Shown: positions 15,926-25,003 of the stretch, piece after piece
Layout of the letters: each line of letters starts with the position of its first letter
Position numbering within the stretch: the stretch's first letter is position 1
Assembly: GCA_018716135.1 (NCBI GenBank)
Contig: DVKG01000002.1
Coordinates: forward strand, 13,007 to 77,006
From: Scybalosoma faecavium
GTDB lineage: Bacteria > Bacillota > Clostridia > Christensenellales > Christensenellaceae
Direction of reading: 5' to 3'
DNA length: 64,000 nt
Position numbers and translations under genes: made by a program
Notes under the pieces: model-generated
Databases searched by the model: none
The model's input: the letters and a program-made list of their open reading frames with translations, nothing else
What the model was told of the DNA's origin: nothing

Positions 15926-15944
15926 TTTATTGCTGTTTTAGTTT

Positions 15945-17219
15945 TTACTCTTCGATTCTTATTCGGCTTACGACCTTTATTATGCCGTCCGCTGCTTCAA
16001 TTTCTTTTATAGCCTCGCTGACGGCTGATTCTCTCGCCTCTTTGAGTACGAAAACTACGTCCGTCTCTCCCTCGCTTCCGCAATCCTTTTGGATAACGCT
16101 TGCAATATTGACGCCCTTTGTGCCGATTATATCACATATTTTAGCCATGATTCCCGGCTTGTCCACAACCTTGACACGCAGATAGCATCCGCACTCCCAA
16201 TCCGTATTGTACGTCGTGGGGAGCGGCTCGACATCGTTATCAAAGAAGCGCATATATCTGTAACCGCTGCCCTTAGCTGCACAGATAATATCCGAAACAA
16301 TCGCGCTGGCCGTCGGAAGATCTCCGGCTCCTCTGCCGTAGAACATTACGTCGTCTATAGCGCTTCCGTGCATCAGAATCGCATTGAAAGATCCCTTCAC
16401 GCTTGCGAGAGGATTGGAATAGGGTATCATCGTAGGGTGAACGCGCAGCTCTACCTCTCCGCTGTCTGAGAGCTTGCCAATGGCGAGCAGCTTAATGCAC
16501 ATTCCGAGTTCCTTAGCGTATGCTATATCTTTAGCCGTTATATCTCTGATTCCTTCTCTGTATATATGATCTATAGTGAGTCTGCGCTTGAACGCCATGC
16601 TTGAGAGAATTGAAAGCTTGTACATAGCGTCGAAGCCGTCTACATCAGACGTCGGATTCGCCTCTGCGAAGCCCAGCTCCTGAGCTTCTTTGAGTACGTC
16701 TGCGTAGTCTCCGCCGTCGTCCGTCATGCTTGTGAGGATATAGTTTGTCGTGCCGTTGATTATGCCCATTATAGACTGCATCGTGTTCGCCTGCAGGCAT
16801 TCGTTGACAGCGCGCAGTATCGGAATTCCTCCGCCTACGCTGGCCTCGAAATAGAAGTTCGTACCCGCTTCGCGCGCAGCGGACTCCAGCTCCTCCCATT
16901 TTTGAGAGATAAGGTCTTTATTCGCGGACACAACTGTTTTTCCCGCCTTGAGGCATGTTTTAATAAAAGTGCAAGCGGGTTCTTTCCCGCCCATCACTTC
17001 CACGACAATGGATATCTCCGGGTCGTTTGCGATTTCTTCTACAGTGCTTATCTTTTTCTCATCCGGAATCGGAATAGAATAAGATTTGGCAAGAACGTAT
17101 TTTACAGAAAGGTTCACGCCTTCGTTTCTCGCAATCTGCGCTCCTTCCGTTTCGATGACTTTATACACACCGGAGCCGATCGTACCCATGCCCATTATGG
17201 CGACTTTAATATCTTTCAT
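15945..17219 (-). CDS. hom: Homoserine dehydrogenase
   Basis: A 424-residue enzyme that reduces aspartate semialdehyde to homoserine, the branch point to threonine and methionine. The NAD(P) motif is IMGMGTIGSGVYKVIE. The catalytic domain carries the family's GGGIPILRAVNECLQANT and GIINGTTNYILTSM and the conserved ANPTSDVDGFDAMYKLSILSSMAF. An ACT regulatory domain fills about residues 350-424 (YLRVKVVDKPGIMAKICDIIG), where threonine feedback is expected. No thrB or thrC is adjacent. The gene follows coaX at 63 bases with no terminator visible between, so it may be read from the panT promoter as well. The terminator downstream ends the unit. Confidence 0.95.
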   Translation of the reverse strand: MKDIKVAIMGMGTIGSGVYKVIETEGAQIARNEGVNLSVKYVLAKSYSIPIPDEKKISTVEEIANDPEISIVVEVMGGKEPACTFIKTCLKAGKTVVSANKDLISQKWEELESAAREAGTNFYFEASVGGGIPILRAVNECLQANTMQSIMGIINGTTNYILTSMTDDGGDYADVLKEAQELGFAEANPTSDVDGFDAMYKLSILSSMAFKRRLTIDHIYREGIRDITAKDIAYAKELGMCIKLLAIGKLSDSGEVELRVHPTMIPYSNPLASVKGSFNAILMHGSAIDDVMFYGRGAGDLPTASAIVSDIICAAKGSGYRYMRFFDNDVEPLPTTYNTDWECGCYLRVKVVDKPGIMAKICDIIGTKGVNIASVIQKDCGSEGETDVVFVLKEARESAVSEAIKEIEAADGIIKVVSRIRIEE

Positions 17220-17282
17220 TTGCAGTGATGCGAAGCCAACTTAGCTTTTCGCAAAGAAGCTCCGCTCCCCCTTTCTAAAACT

Positions 17283-18062
17283 TTATCTTTTCAATTCGGG
17301 AAAATTTTTACGGTAAATGATATACAGACCTTGCAGCGTAAGCAGCGTATCTATTTTGTCTATCATTCTGGTTTCGTCCGCAATGACTTCTACCATTCCT
17401 CCTGTAGCGACGACGATCGCCTTGCCTCCAAGCTCTGCCTTCATTTTGCGCAATATGTAGTCTACCTGACCTACGTATCCGTATAATATACCGGCCTGCA
17501 TACATGAAATAGTATTTCGATTTATAATTTGCGGCGGCTTAACCAAATCTATCTTCGGCAGTTTGGATGTGTTCTGCGTCAGAGCCTCGGCTGAAATTTT
17601 TATGCCGGGGCATATTACTCCGCCTACAAATTCGCCTTTTCCGGATATAGCTCCGAAAGATGTTGCCGTTCCGAAATCTACCGTGATGCACGGTCCGCCG
17701 TACATTTCGTAGGCTGCCACTGCCGTTACGATTCTGTCCGAGCCGAGTTCTTTCGGTGAATCATAGAAAATGTTTATTCCGGTTTTGATTCCGGGGCCGA
17801 CAAAAATAGGTGTTTTCTTTAGGTACATCCTACACATATGCTCTATCGTGTAGTTCGCAGACGGTATGACCGAAGATATCATAACGCCCTCGACGTCATA
17901 CCTATCCAGCTTGAGATAGTCAAAAAACGAAAGCAGAACCATGCCCATTTCGTCGGACGTCTGCTCTATGGAGGTGCTCATCCTCCATGAATGCTTGAGT
18001 TTACCGTCGATAAAAACGCCTACTTTGATGTTGGTGTTTCCGACATCCAATACTAATACCAT
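17283..18062 (-). CDS. coaX: Type III pantothenate kinase
   Basis: A 259-residue CoaX, catalysing the ATP-dependent phosphorylation of pantothenate, the first committed step of coenzyme A synthesis. It belongs to the ASKHA fold: the phosphate loop is VLDVGNTNIKVGVF at the N-terminus, GSDRIVTAVAAYEMY and TVDFGTATSFGAI are family motifs, and VATGGMVEVIADE is the second phosphate-binding segment. This type is not feedback-inhibited by CoA in characterised members. It starts 11 bases after a PanT-like S component gene, so uptake and phosphorylation of pantothenate are encoded together. Confidence 0.95.
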   Translation of the reverse strand: MVLVLDVGNTNIKVGVFIDGKLKHSWRMSTSIEQTSDEMGMVLLSFFDYLKLDRYDVEGVMISSVIPSANYTIEHMCRMYLKKTPIFVGPGIKTGINIFYDSPKELGSDRIVTAVAAYEMYGGPCITVDFGTATSFGAISGKGEFVGGVICPGIKISAEALTQNTSKLPKIDLVKPPQIINRNTISCMQAGILYGYVGQVDYILRKMKAELGGKAIVVATGGMVEVIADETRMIDKIDTLLTLQGLYIIYRKNFPELKR

Positions 18063-18073
18063 TTGTTCCTACC

Positions 18074-18697
18074 TTAATAAATATGTGAGTTCCGCTTCAT
18101 TCCCGGCTTAGAAATCACCTTGACAATCGGCGGGCAGACTATGCAACAGACAATAAGCTCGCTGACCGCGCCTACCGCAGCAGCGACGGCAAACATGCTG
18201 TAGTACAGCGTCTGCATATCCTCAGCCAAGCTTCTTACATCGCCCGCGAAGAGCAGATAGAACAGACCGAGGAAAAAAATCGTATTCGTTAATGTTGCCG
18301 CAGCCGAGCTGAATACGTAAGCAAGCACTTTTTTGCCGCCGCAAAAAGCTTTCTCAAACAATCTATATACGAGAAAAGCGGCAATCGGAACGAGCAGACG
18401 AGGCACAACGCACACGACTATTATCTTAACCCAATTGAAAAAGCTCGTAAAAAGCACAGCATACAGCGGGCTGGGATAAATAAAAATCTGCAAGAAACTC
18501 GTAAGTGCAAAAATCGCTCCCATAAGCATTCCGCTTTTGAGCCCAAGCGCCAGCGTTGCAATTATAACGGGAATGCACATCAGAGTGATCTGAATAGGCC
18601 CTATCGGTATATATCCCAGCGGAGTAAGCCCGAGCAGCAGTCCTATAGCCGCAAACAGCGCGTTGAGCACAAACAGCCTCAGCTTATTCTTTTCCAT
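18074..18697 (-). CDS. ECF transporter S component, probably for pantothenate
   Basis: A 207-residue integral membrane protein with about five to six hydrophobic segments, matching the substrate-binding S components of ECF (energy-coupling factor) importers (GYIPIGPIQITLMCIPVIIATLALGLKSGM near the N-terminus is the family hallmark). These proteins capture vitamins and depend on a shared EcfAAT energising module, not seen in this window. The downstream coaX, 11 bases away, makes pantothenate the likely substrate, hence PanT-like. An ACGGAGG box precedes the ATG. The roughly 90-nt leader has no riboswitch that I recognise. Confidence 0.85.
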   Translation of the reverse strand: MEKNKLRLFVLNALFAAIGLLLGLTPLGYIPIGPIQITLMCIPVIIATLALGLKSGMLMGAIFALTSFLQIFIYPSPLYAVLFTSFFNWVKIIVVCVVPRLLVPIAAFLVYRLFEKAFCGGKKVLAYVFSSAAATLTNTIFFLGLFYLLFAGDVRSLAEDMQTLYYSMFAVAAAVGAVSELIVCCIVCPPIVKVISKPGMKRNSHIY

Positions 18698-18800
18698 AAC
18701 TTACTTACCTCCGTACCGAACATTTATAAAGCTATAAAGCGAGCCAAAGCCCGCCGGCAGCATTGTGCAAAATGCCTTACGGAAGTATTTTATCCTAAAT

Positions 18801-18829
18801 ATTATATCTAAAAAATTAAGTTAAAGCAA
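18801..18829 (-). promoter_or_regulatory. Promoter of the panT-like/coaX unit
   Basis: Minus-strand TTGCTT (18824-18829), 17 bases, TATAAT (18801-18806). Confidence 0.7.
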
Positions 18830-18911
18830 TATCAATATGCAAATTGTGGAAGAGTTTGCAAAATTATTTCGATCGTTCGCAATTTATGCCGAATTTAATT
18901 TTTATATAAAT

Positions 18912-19589
18912 TTATATAAAACCGGAAAAAAGAACTGTAATCAAACCTGAAACGCCTATAGCTATTCCGCTCATCGCCCCCTGAACCTCACCCATCTCAA
19001 GAGCGCGCGTCGTACCCAAGGCATGAGAAGATGTCCCTATCGCTACGCCTGCCGCCACGGGATAGCGCACGCGAAATATCCTCACCAAAAAAGGAGCCAG
19101 CACAGCGCCTAATATCCCCGTAATACATACCGCCGCAGCAGTAAGAGACGCATTTCCTCCAAGCTGCTCAGCAACCGCCATCGCTATAGGCGTAGTCACT
19201 GATTTCGGAAGCATAGTATACAGCATCACATCGTCCAGTCCGAAAGCCCTGCACATGATATAAACACTCGCCATGGATGCAAACGATCCGGCGGCGCACC
19301 CAATCAGCACAGGCAGAAAATTCCTCCTGAGAGTTTCCAGCTCACGGTAAATCTGCAAAGCAAGCACGGCAGTCGCGGGAGTAAGCATCATAGTAATATA
19401 GCTCGCGCCTATATTGTAATCGTCATATGAAATTCCCGTCAGTTCCAAAAAGAGTATGATCAGTATAGCTGAGATTAAAAGCGGATTTGCTATCGGCGAA
19501 CTCACTTTTTGCTGTATAAACACACCGGCGGCATACGCTGCAAAAGATATAACCAGACCGAAATAAACAGACTGCGTAACCGCGCTCAT
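18912..19589 (-). CDS. lrgB: LrgB/CidB family membrane protein
   Basis: A 225-residue protein with about six to seven hydrophobic segments and the LrgB signature region (AEQLGGNASLTAAAVCITGILGAVLAPFLVR, then VAIGTSSHALGTTRALEMGEVQGAMSGIAIG). The family pairs with LrgA. It was first linked to control of murein hydrolase export; in Bacillus subtilis the homologous PftAB pair imports pyruvate. The ATG overlaps the lrgA stop by four bases, so the two are translationally coupled. Which role applies here cannot be told. No lytSR two-component genes adjoin the pair. Confidence 0.92.
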   Translation of the reverse strand: MSAVTQSVYFGLVISFAAYAAGVFIQQKVSSPIANPLLISAILIILFLELTGISYDDYNIGASYITMMLTPATAVLALQIYRELETLRRNFLPVLIGCAAGSFASMASVYIMCRAFGLDDVMLYTMLPKSVTTPIAMAVAEQLGGNASLTAAAVCITGILGAVLAPFLVRIFRVRYPVAAGVAIGTSSHALGTTRALEMGEVQGAMSGIAIGVSGLITVLFSGFI

Positions 19590-19945
19590 GCCTCAATCCT
19601 CTTTCTGTTCATAAGCTTTATCATCAAAGAAACCACCCACGCGGTGACAGCAAACGTCACAACCAAGGACACCGCCACTATCACTAAAAATGGCAGCCAG
19701 CTCTTCGCCAAAACGGAAAAATAGTTCATAACGCCTACCGTAGACGGCAAAAAGAACACCGCCATATTTCTTAAAATAAAATCGCCCGCCGTATCTATGT
19801 CGTTAGGTCTTACCACTTTTGAAATCAGCAGCACAAACAACAGCACTAAACTGATTATCCCGGACGGCAGCGGCACGAATTGAGCCGCTATTTCCCCGCC
19901 TAAGCATATGGCGAATATTATCAAAAGCTGTTTAAACAGTTGCAA
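19586..19945 (-). CDS. lrgA: LrgA/CidA family holin-like protein
   Basis: A 119-residue protein with four hydrophobic segments, fitting LrgA/CidA (ICLGGEIAAQFVPLPSGIISLVLLFVLL and FFLPSTVGVMNYFSVL are characteristic). It starts with TTG at 19945, nine bases after a GGGAGG box. It forms with LrgB a membrane complex implicated in autolysis control or pyruvate transport. A strong promoter lies upstream, and the leader holds a terminator-like hairpin (near 19969-20025), suggesting control by attenuation. The gene is divergent from the membrane pyrophosphatase gene. Confidence 0.9.
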   Translation of the reverse strand: MQLFKQLLIIFAICLGGEIAAQFVPLPSGIISLVLLFVLLISKVVRPNDIDTAGDFILRNMAVFFLPSTVGVMNYFSVLAKSWLPFLVIVAVSLVVTFAVTAWVVSLMIKLMNRKRIEA

Positions 19946-20039
19946 GAGAATATACCTCCCAAAGCATAAAATAAAAAAGGCTATAAGCTCGTCCGCACTG
20001 CGGAATCAACCAAAAGCCCTCAAAAAATTTCCGCATTAT

Positions 20040-20068
20040 ATTATAACACTTATGCTTAATCAATTCAA
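20040..20068 (-). promoter_or_regulatory. Promoter of lrgAB
   Basis: Minus-strand TTGAAT (20063-20068), 17 bases, TATAAT (20040-20045). Confidence 0.75.
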
Positions 20069-20156
20069 TATTTATACCAAATATACTTATTTTAAAATTT
20101 TCATGAGTATTACAAAATCTGCGTGAAAAGTTATTCACGTATCATGCGAAAAGCCC

Positions 20157-20184
20157 TTGAAATTGAAAAAGATTATGCTATAAT
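20157..20184 (+). promoter_or_regulatory. Promoter of hppA
   Basis: TTGAAA (20157-20162), 16 bases, TATAAT (20179-20184), with the extended -10 TGC just upstream of it. Confidence 0.8.
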
Positions 20185-20228
20185 AGATGAAGTTAATTCA
20201 AACTATACTTTTAGGAGGTATTGCAAAG

Positions 20229-22376
20229 ATGAATTCTTGGTTCTGGATTGCTCCTATCGGCGCAATTCTGGCTCTCGTATTCGCACTTTATCTTGCGAAC
20301 AGAGTTAAGAAAACCGATCAGGGCTCTCCGGCAATGATCAAGATATCCGAGGCGGTAAGGAGAGGCGCGGACGCTTTCCTTCATCGTCAGCACAAGCTTG
20401 TACTCATTGTCTTTATTGTAATTTTCGTAATTCTCGGGATTCTTGCACTCATCGGTGTAATGGGACCGCTCGTACCATTCGCATTTGCACTCGGCGGTTT
20501 TGTATCTGCACTCTCCGGACACATCGGTATGAAGATCGCTACCAGCGCGAACGCCCGCACAGCGAACGCCTGCCAGCATAGTCTTAACTCCGGTCTTCGC
20601 GTTGCTTTCAGCGCAGGCGGCGTAATGGGCTTCGCCGTTGTAGGTCTCGGTCTGGCATATGTAGTAGTATGGTACATCATATGCACTCTCATCTACGGTG
20701 TTGATACAACAGAGGGTCTGCAGTCTGTAGCATCCGCTATGGCTACGTTCTCCATGGGCGCAGGTTTCTATGCACTCTTCGCAAGAGTCGGCGGCGGTAT
20801 TTTCACAAAGGCTGCTGACGTCGGCGCTGACCTCGTAGGTAAGGTCGAAGCGGGCATCCCCGAGGACGACCCGAGAAACCCCGCCTGCATCGCTGACAAC
20901 GTAGGCGACAACGTAGGCGACGTCGCAGGCATGGGCTCTGACCTTTACGAGTCTTATGTAGCTTCTATCCTCTCCGCTATTGCTCTTTCTGTAGCAGCCG
21001 GCACAGGTCTCAACGGTCTTGTCGCTCCTATGGTACTCGCGGCAGCAGGTATTCTCGCATCTCTGATAGGTACCTTCTTCGTAAGCACAAAAGAAGGCGC
21101 AAGTCAGAAAAACCTGCTCGCATCCCTGAGAAAAGGCGTTTACATCGCAAGTGTACTTTTTGCTGTTCTTGCATTTTTAGTAGTATACTTCATGCTCGGT
21201 ATCACAAACATCGGATACTTTATTGCTATTCTCTGTGGTCTCGTCGCGGGCAACATTATCGGCATCATCACGGAATACTACACATCCGATGCTTCCAAAC
21301 CCACTAAGGATCTGGCTGAATCTTCGGAAACAGGTTCCGCAACTGTTATTATCAGCGGTCTGGCACTCGGCATGAGATCTACTCTCTATCCCGTTATCGT
21401 AGTTTGTATAGCAGTTCTTATCAGCTATTTCTGCTCTATTCATCTTACAGATCCGCATCCCGAGCTGGGAACGAGCGCTAACCTCTCTCAGGGTCTTTAC
21501 GGTATAGCACTCGCAGCTGTAGGTATGCTTTCTACTCTGGGTATCACACTCGCTACCGACGCATACGGTCCTGTAGCTGATAACGCAGGCGGTATTGCAG
21601 AAATGTGCCACCTCGATCCGCATGTCCGCGAGCGCACGGACGCACTCGACTCTCTGGGCAACACTACAGCCGCTACAGGCAAGGGCTTCGCTATCGGCTC
21701 CGCAGCTTTGACATCTCTTGCTCTTATCGCTACGTTTGTAAACGAAGTCGGCGTAGAGGCAGTCAAGAGTCAGATCGAAAACTTCTCTCTCGTACTTGAT
21801 ATAACAAGTCCGGCTGTTCTCGTCGGTCTGTTCGTAGGAGCGGTTGTTCCCTTCCTGTTCGCAGCCATGACAATGTCCTCTGTAGGTCGTTCTGCACAGT
21901 CCATAGTTGTAGAAGTACGCAGACAGTTCAAAGAGATCCCCGGTCTTATGGACGGCACAGGCGAACCGGATTACGAAGCTTGTGTAGACCTCTGCACACG
22001 TTCCGCTCAGAAGGAAATGATCGCTCCTTCTCTTCTCGGTATCGTTTCTCCTGTTGTAGTCGGTCTGATTCTCGGACCTAACGGTCTCGGCGGTCTGCTC
22101 GCAGGATCTCTCGTATCCGGCTTCTGCCTCGCAGTCATGATGTCCAACTCAGGCGGCGCATGGGACAACGCTAAGAAACACATCGAAGCAGGTCACTTCG
22201 GCGGCAAGGGCAGCGACAATCACAAGGCTGCTGTCGTCGGCGACACCGTAGGCGATCCCTTCAAGGATACTTCCGGTCCGTCTATCAACATTCTTATTAA
22301 GCTCCTTGGCATCGTTGCTGTAGCTATAATACCGCTTTGCCTCAAGTTCAATCTGCTTGCACTTCTTGGCGTATGA
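20229..22376 (+). CDS. hppA: Membrane-bound cation-pumping pyrophosphatase
   Basis: A 715-residue integral membrane protein with about 16 hydrophobic segments that couples pyrophosphate hydrolysis to H+ or Na+ export. The substrate site is plain: GADLVGKVEAGIPEDDPRNP and the acidic DNVGDNVGDVAGMGSDLYESY, matched near the C-terminus by GGAWDNAKKHIE and VVGDTVGDPFKDTSGPS. An alanine in LGNTTAATGKGFAIGSAAL, where K+-independent enzymes have lysine, indicates the K+-dependent class. The start is the ATG at 20229, eleven bases after TTTAGGAGG; a frame from 20187 extends upstream but includes the binding site. It runs alone between promoter and terminator. Whether it moves Na+ or H+ is not settled. 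Confidence 0.95.
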   Translation: MNSWFWIAPIGAILALVFALYLANRVKKTDQGSPAMIKISEAVRRGADAFLHRQHKLVLIVFIVIFVILGILALIGVMGPLVPFAFALGGFVSALSGHIGMKIATSANARTANACQHSLNSGLRVAFSAGGVMGFAVVGLGLAYVVVWYIICTLIYGVDTTEGLQSVASAMATFSMGAGFYALFARVGGGIFTKAADVGADLVGKVEAGIPEDDPRNPACIADNVGDNVGDVAGMGSDLYESYVASILSAIALSVAAGTGLNGLVAPMVLAAAGILASLIGTFFVSTKEGASQKNLLASLRKGVYIASVLFAVLAFLVVYFMLGITNIGYFIAILCGLVAGNIIGIITEYYTSDASKPTKDLAESSETGSATVIISGLALGMRSTLYPVIVVCIAVLISYFCSIHLTDPHPELGTSANLSQGLYGIALAAVGMLSTLGITLATDAYGPVADNAGGIAEMCHLDPHVRERTDALDSLGNTTAATGKGFAIGSAALTSLALIATFVNEVGVEAVKSQIENFSLVLDITSPAVLVGLFVGAVVPFLFAAMTMSSVGRSAQSIVVEVRRQFKEIPGLMDGTGEPDYEACVDLCTRSAQKEMIAPSLLGIVSPVVVGLILGPNGLGGLLAGSLVSGFCLAVMMSNSGGAWDNAKKHIEAGHFGGKGSDNHKAAVVGDTVGDPFKDTSGPSINILIKLLGIVAVAIIPLCLKFNLLALLGV

Positions 22377-22408
22377 GTCTTAATTAAGATTATCTAAACA
22401 AACTCCTG

Positions 22409-22446
22409 CCCTCTGTTCTGTCTAACAGCAAACAGAGGGTTTTTAT
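22409..22446 (+). terminator. Terminator of hppA
   Basis: CCCTCTGTT (22409-22417) pairs with AACAGAGGG (22431-22439), then TTTTT. Confidence 0.9.
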
Positions 22447-22600
22447 TTTGTCTATAAAACAATAAAAAAACACGGAGAGGCAGCGAACTGCTCCAACTGT
22501 AGCGGACAGCACAAAAAACTCTATTGCTCTTTCCTTGATTTTTTAATTCTATTATCTCCATTTCATATGCTTTAATGTGTCAACAGCTTCTTGGCATAAA

Positions 22601-22652
22601 AATTCCTCCTATGGCGCTTTCTTCAATTCTGCCATAGGAGGTCTCTTTTTTA
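22601..22652. terminator. Bidirectional terminator between hppA and the pyr operon
   Basis: A perfect 11-bp stem CCTCCTATGGC/GCCATAGGAGG (22605-22641) has T-rich tails on both strands, TCTCTTTTTT on plus and AATTTTT on minus. It is the likely end of the pyr operon. The 22447-22600 stretch between the two terminators holds nothing I can identify. Confidence 0.8.
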
Positions 22653-22706
22653 TATCCGTTTTTACCAAACTCGTTCAAATTCCGAGTTTTTTAATTATAA
22701 TATTTT

Positions 22707-23285
22707 TTATTTAATGTTTCTGCTGCCGGGTTTTACAGGTTTGCTGCCCACTTTGCAAAGCTCGCATTCCTCCGGTTCGAAGGAGACAACTTCCATCGAA
22801 AGCGCCGCCTTGTACGGTACGCCGAAGTCTACCTTTCCCGCAGAGCGGTCTACCACACTCGCCACGCCTACTATTTCTGCGCCAAGCTCTCTCATAAGAG
22901 CTATTACCTCTTTTACGGAGCCTCCCGTAGTCACGACGTCTTCTACAACGAGAAGCTTCTCTCCCTGAGCTACCGTAAAACCGCGGCGCAGAGCCATTTT
23001 TCCTTCTACGCGCTCTGTGAAGATATTGCGCACGCCCAGCTGACGTCCCATCTCATATCCCATAAGAATTCCGCCTACAGCGGGGGACACCACCGCGTCT
23101 ATATCCATGTCTTTTAAACCTTCTGCGAGAGACTCGCAGATTTTTGCCGACGTATCGGCGTACTGGAAGAGCTTCGCGCACTGTACGTATCTGTCGGAAT
23201 GTCTGCCGCTCGTCAGAAGGAAATGACCCTCCAGCACGGCGTCTTTTTCTTTCAATATATCCAAAACCTGTTCGTTTGTAAGCAT
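22707..23285 (-). CDS. pyrE: Orotate phosphoribosyltransferase
   Basis: A 192-residue enzyme that joins orotate to PRPP giving orotidine monophosphate, step five of UMP synthesis. The PRPP-binding motif is KLLVVEDVVTTGGSVKEVI, with the orotate-binding region GHFLLTSGRHSDRYVQCAKL near the N-terminus. It is the last gene of the nine-gene pyr operon, 36 bases after pyrD. The C-terminal ECELCKVGSKPVKPG tail is seen in clostridial homologues. Its product is decarboxylated by PyrF from the same operon. Confidence 0.95.
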   Translation of the reverse strand: MLTNEQVLDILKEKDAVLEGHFLLTSGRHSDRYVQCAKLFQYADTSAKICESLAEGLKDMDIDAVVSPAVGGILMGYEMGRQLGVRNIFTERVEGKMALRRGFTVAQGEKLLVVEDVVTTGGSVKEVIALMRELGAEIVGVASVVDRSAGKVDFGVPYKAALSMEVVSFEPEECELCKVGSKPVKPGSRNIK

Positions 23286-23321
23286 CTGTTTTTCTCCTCT
23301 AGAATGTATGTTAATACCTGT

Positions 23322-24236
23322 TTAGCAGTCTATAGCTCCAATCAGCTCGCTGACCTCGGCTATATTTTCGTTCTCGCAAAACTTCTCCAGCTCTGAGCCT
23401 ATCACGGCGAGAGCCTCCGGTTCTCTGAGAGTTGCCGTTCCGACCTCCACAGCTGATGCACCCGCAAGCATAAACTCTGCTGCATCTTTCCCTGACGATA
23501 TGCCGCCGACTCCGACGACGGGAATCTCTACAGCTTTCGCAACCTGCCACACCATGCGCAGAGCCACGGGCTTAACCGCCGGTCCGCTCAGGCCGCCCGT
23601 TATATTCGCCAGTATCGGCCGTCTCGTCTTGAGATCTATCGCCATGCCCAGAAGCGTGTTGATGAGGCAAACCGCATCTGCACCGCTCTCCTCCGCGACC
23701 TTTGCCATCTTGACTATGTCTGTGACATTAGGCGTGAGCTTTACTATTATCGGTCTCTCCGACACTTTCTTTACCGAGCTGACCAATTCTGCCAAAGCAG
23801 TCTCGTCCGTCCCGAAGGACGCGCCCCCCACTTTGACATTGGGACAGGATACGTTTATCTCATAGAGCGGTATATCCGTTTCGGCAAGCTTTCTTACTAC
23901 AGTGACATAGTCCTCTGTTGTGCGTCCTGCTACATTCGCTATTTTTACAGTATCAAGCTCTGACAATCGGGGATATATGTCCTTTAGAAAAGCGTCTATT
24001 CCCGGGTTTTGCAAGCCCACGCTATTAAGTATTCCGCTGGGAGTTTCCGCTATGCGCGGGGTTCCGTTTCCCGCGCGGGGTTCTGGCGTCAGCGCCTTGA
24101 GACATATGCCTCCGACTCTGGAAAAATCGAGATAGTCCGCATAATCCAGACCAAATCCAATCGTGCCGGACGCCCCTATCACCGGAGTCGCAAGCTTGAC
24201 TCCGCAAATCTCAGTGGTCATGTTTACTTTGCTCAT
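23322..24236 (-). CDS. pyrD: Dihydroorotate dehydrogenase, class 1B catalytic subunit
   Basis: A 304-residue FMN-dependent TIM-barrel enzyme oxidising dihydroorotate to orotate. It shows TPVIGASGTIGFG, NSVGLQNPGIDAFL, and the catalytic-loop region YEINVSCPNVKVGG with the active-site cysteine typical of class 1; GGISSGKDAAEFMLAGASAVEVGTA binds the FMN phosphate. Class 1B is confirmed by the pyrK partner just upstream, whose stop overlaps this start by four bases, so electrons pass to NAD+. It is cytoplasmic. Confidence 0.96.
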   Translation of the reverse strand: MSKVNMTTEICGVKLATPVIGASGTIGFGLDYADYLDFSRVGGICLKALTPEPRAGNGTPRIAETPSGILNSVGLQNPGIDAFLKDIYPRLSELDTVKIANVAGRTTEDYVTVVRKLAETDIPLYEINVSCPNVKVGGASFGTDETALAELVSSVKKVSERPIIVKLTPNVTDIVKMAKVAEESGADAVCLINTLLGMAIDLKTRRPILANITGGLSGPAVKPVALRMVWQVAKAVEIPVVGVGGISSGKDAAEFMLAGASAVEVGTATLREPEALAVIGSELEKFCENENIAEVSELIGAIDC

Positions 24237-25003
24237 AGTTCCACCTCGCGAATATCAAACACGGGACCGTCTTTGCAAACTCGCTTCATTTCACCCGATA
24301 CGCTGCACGCGCATGTATAGCAGCCTCCCACTCCGCAGCCCATGCGCTCCTCCATGGAAACATATGCCTTGGGCGCGCCGTCGTAATCGAGAAGCTTTTT
24401 CAGCGAACGCAGCATGGGAACGGGACCGCACGCGAATATGACGTCCGGCTTTTCGCTCTCCAGCGCTTTTTCTACCGCCTGAGTTACAAAACCGGATATT
24501 CCCCTGGTTCCATCGTCTGTACAGATTATGGTATTATCTATACCTTCAATCTCATCAGGCGCAAAAGCCTCGTCTGCACTTGCAAATCCGAAAAAGGCAG
24601 TATACTCCCTCTCCGGAGCATCAGCCGCTACGCTGACGAGCGGCGCAGCTCCTATGCCGCCGCCCACCAGCCATATCTTTTCATCGCTGTCCGAGAGATA
24701 AAAACCTTCTCCGAGAGGCGCTATAATGTCGAGATATTCATCCGCCGCGAGCTTTGAGAGATGCTTCGTCCCTTCGCCGCGCACCGCAAATATCACGCTC
24801 ATCGTTCCCATTTTTTCGTCGACAGCGTGAATGCTTATCGGACGCCGGAGCAGGCGCGGAGTATCCGCGCTGACTGCAATATGAGCGAACTGCCCCGGTA
24901 CGAACTGCTCTATCGCCTCCTTAGGCGCTGTGAACGTCATCAAGTATATCTGATTTGCAATAAGCTGCAAATCCAGCGCCTGCGCCGTAAAATGCTTAGG
25001 CAT
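24233..25003 (-). CDS. pyrK: Dihydroorotate dehydrogenase electron transfer subunit
   Basis: A 256-residue FAD and [2Fe-2S] protein that carries electrons from PyrD to NAD+. The FAD-binding domain includes LLRRPISIHAVDEK and the nucleotide-binding part IWLVGGGIGAAPLVSVA. The iron-sulfur cluster cysteines are in MGCGVGGCYTCAC and the later RVCKDGPVF. The start overlaps the carB stop by eight bases and the stop overlaps pyrD by four, showing tight coupling within the operon. Confidence 0.95.
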   Translation of the reverse strand: MPKHFTAQALDLQLIANQIYLMTFTAPKEAIEQFVPGQFAHIAVSADTPRLLRRPISIHAVDEKMGTMSVIFAVRGEGTKHLSKLAADEYLDIIAPLGEGFYLSDSDEKIWLVGGGIGAAPLVSVAADAPEREYTAFFGFASADEAFAPDEIEGIDNTIICTDDGTRGISGFVTQAVEKALESEKPDVIFACGPVPMLRSLKKLLDYDGAPKAYVSMEERMGCGVGGCYTCACSVSGEMKRVCKDGPVFDIREVEL

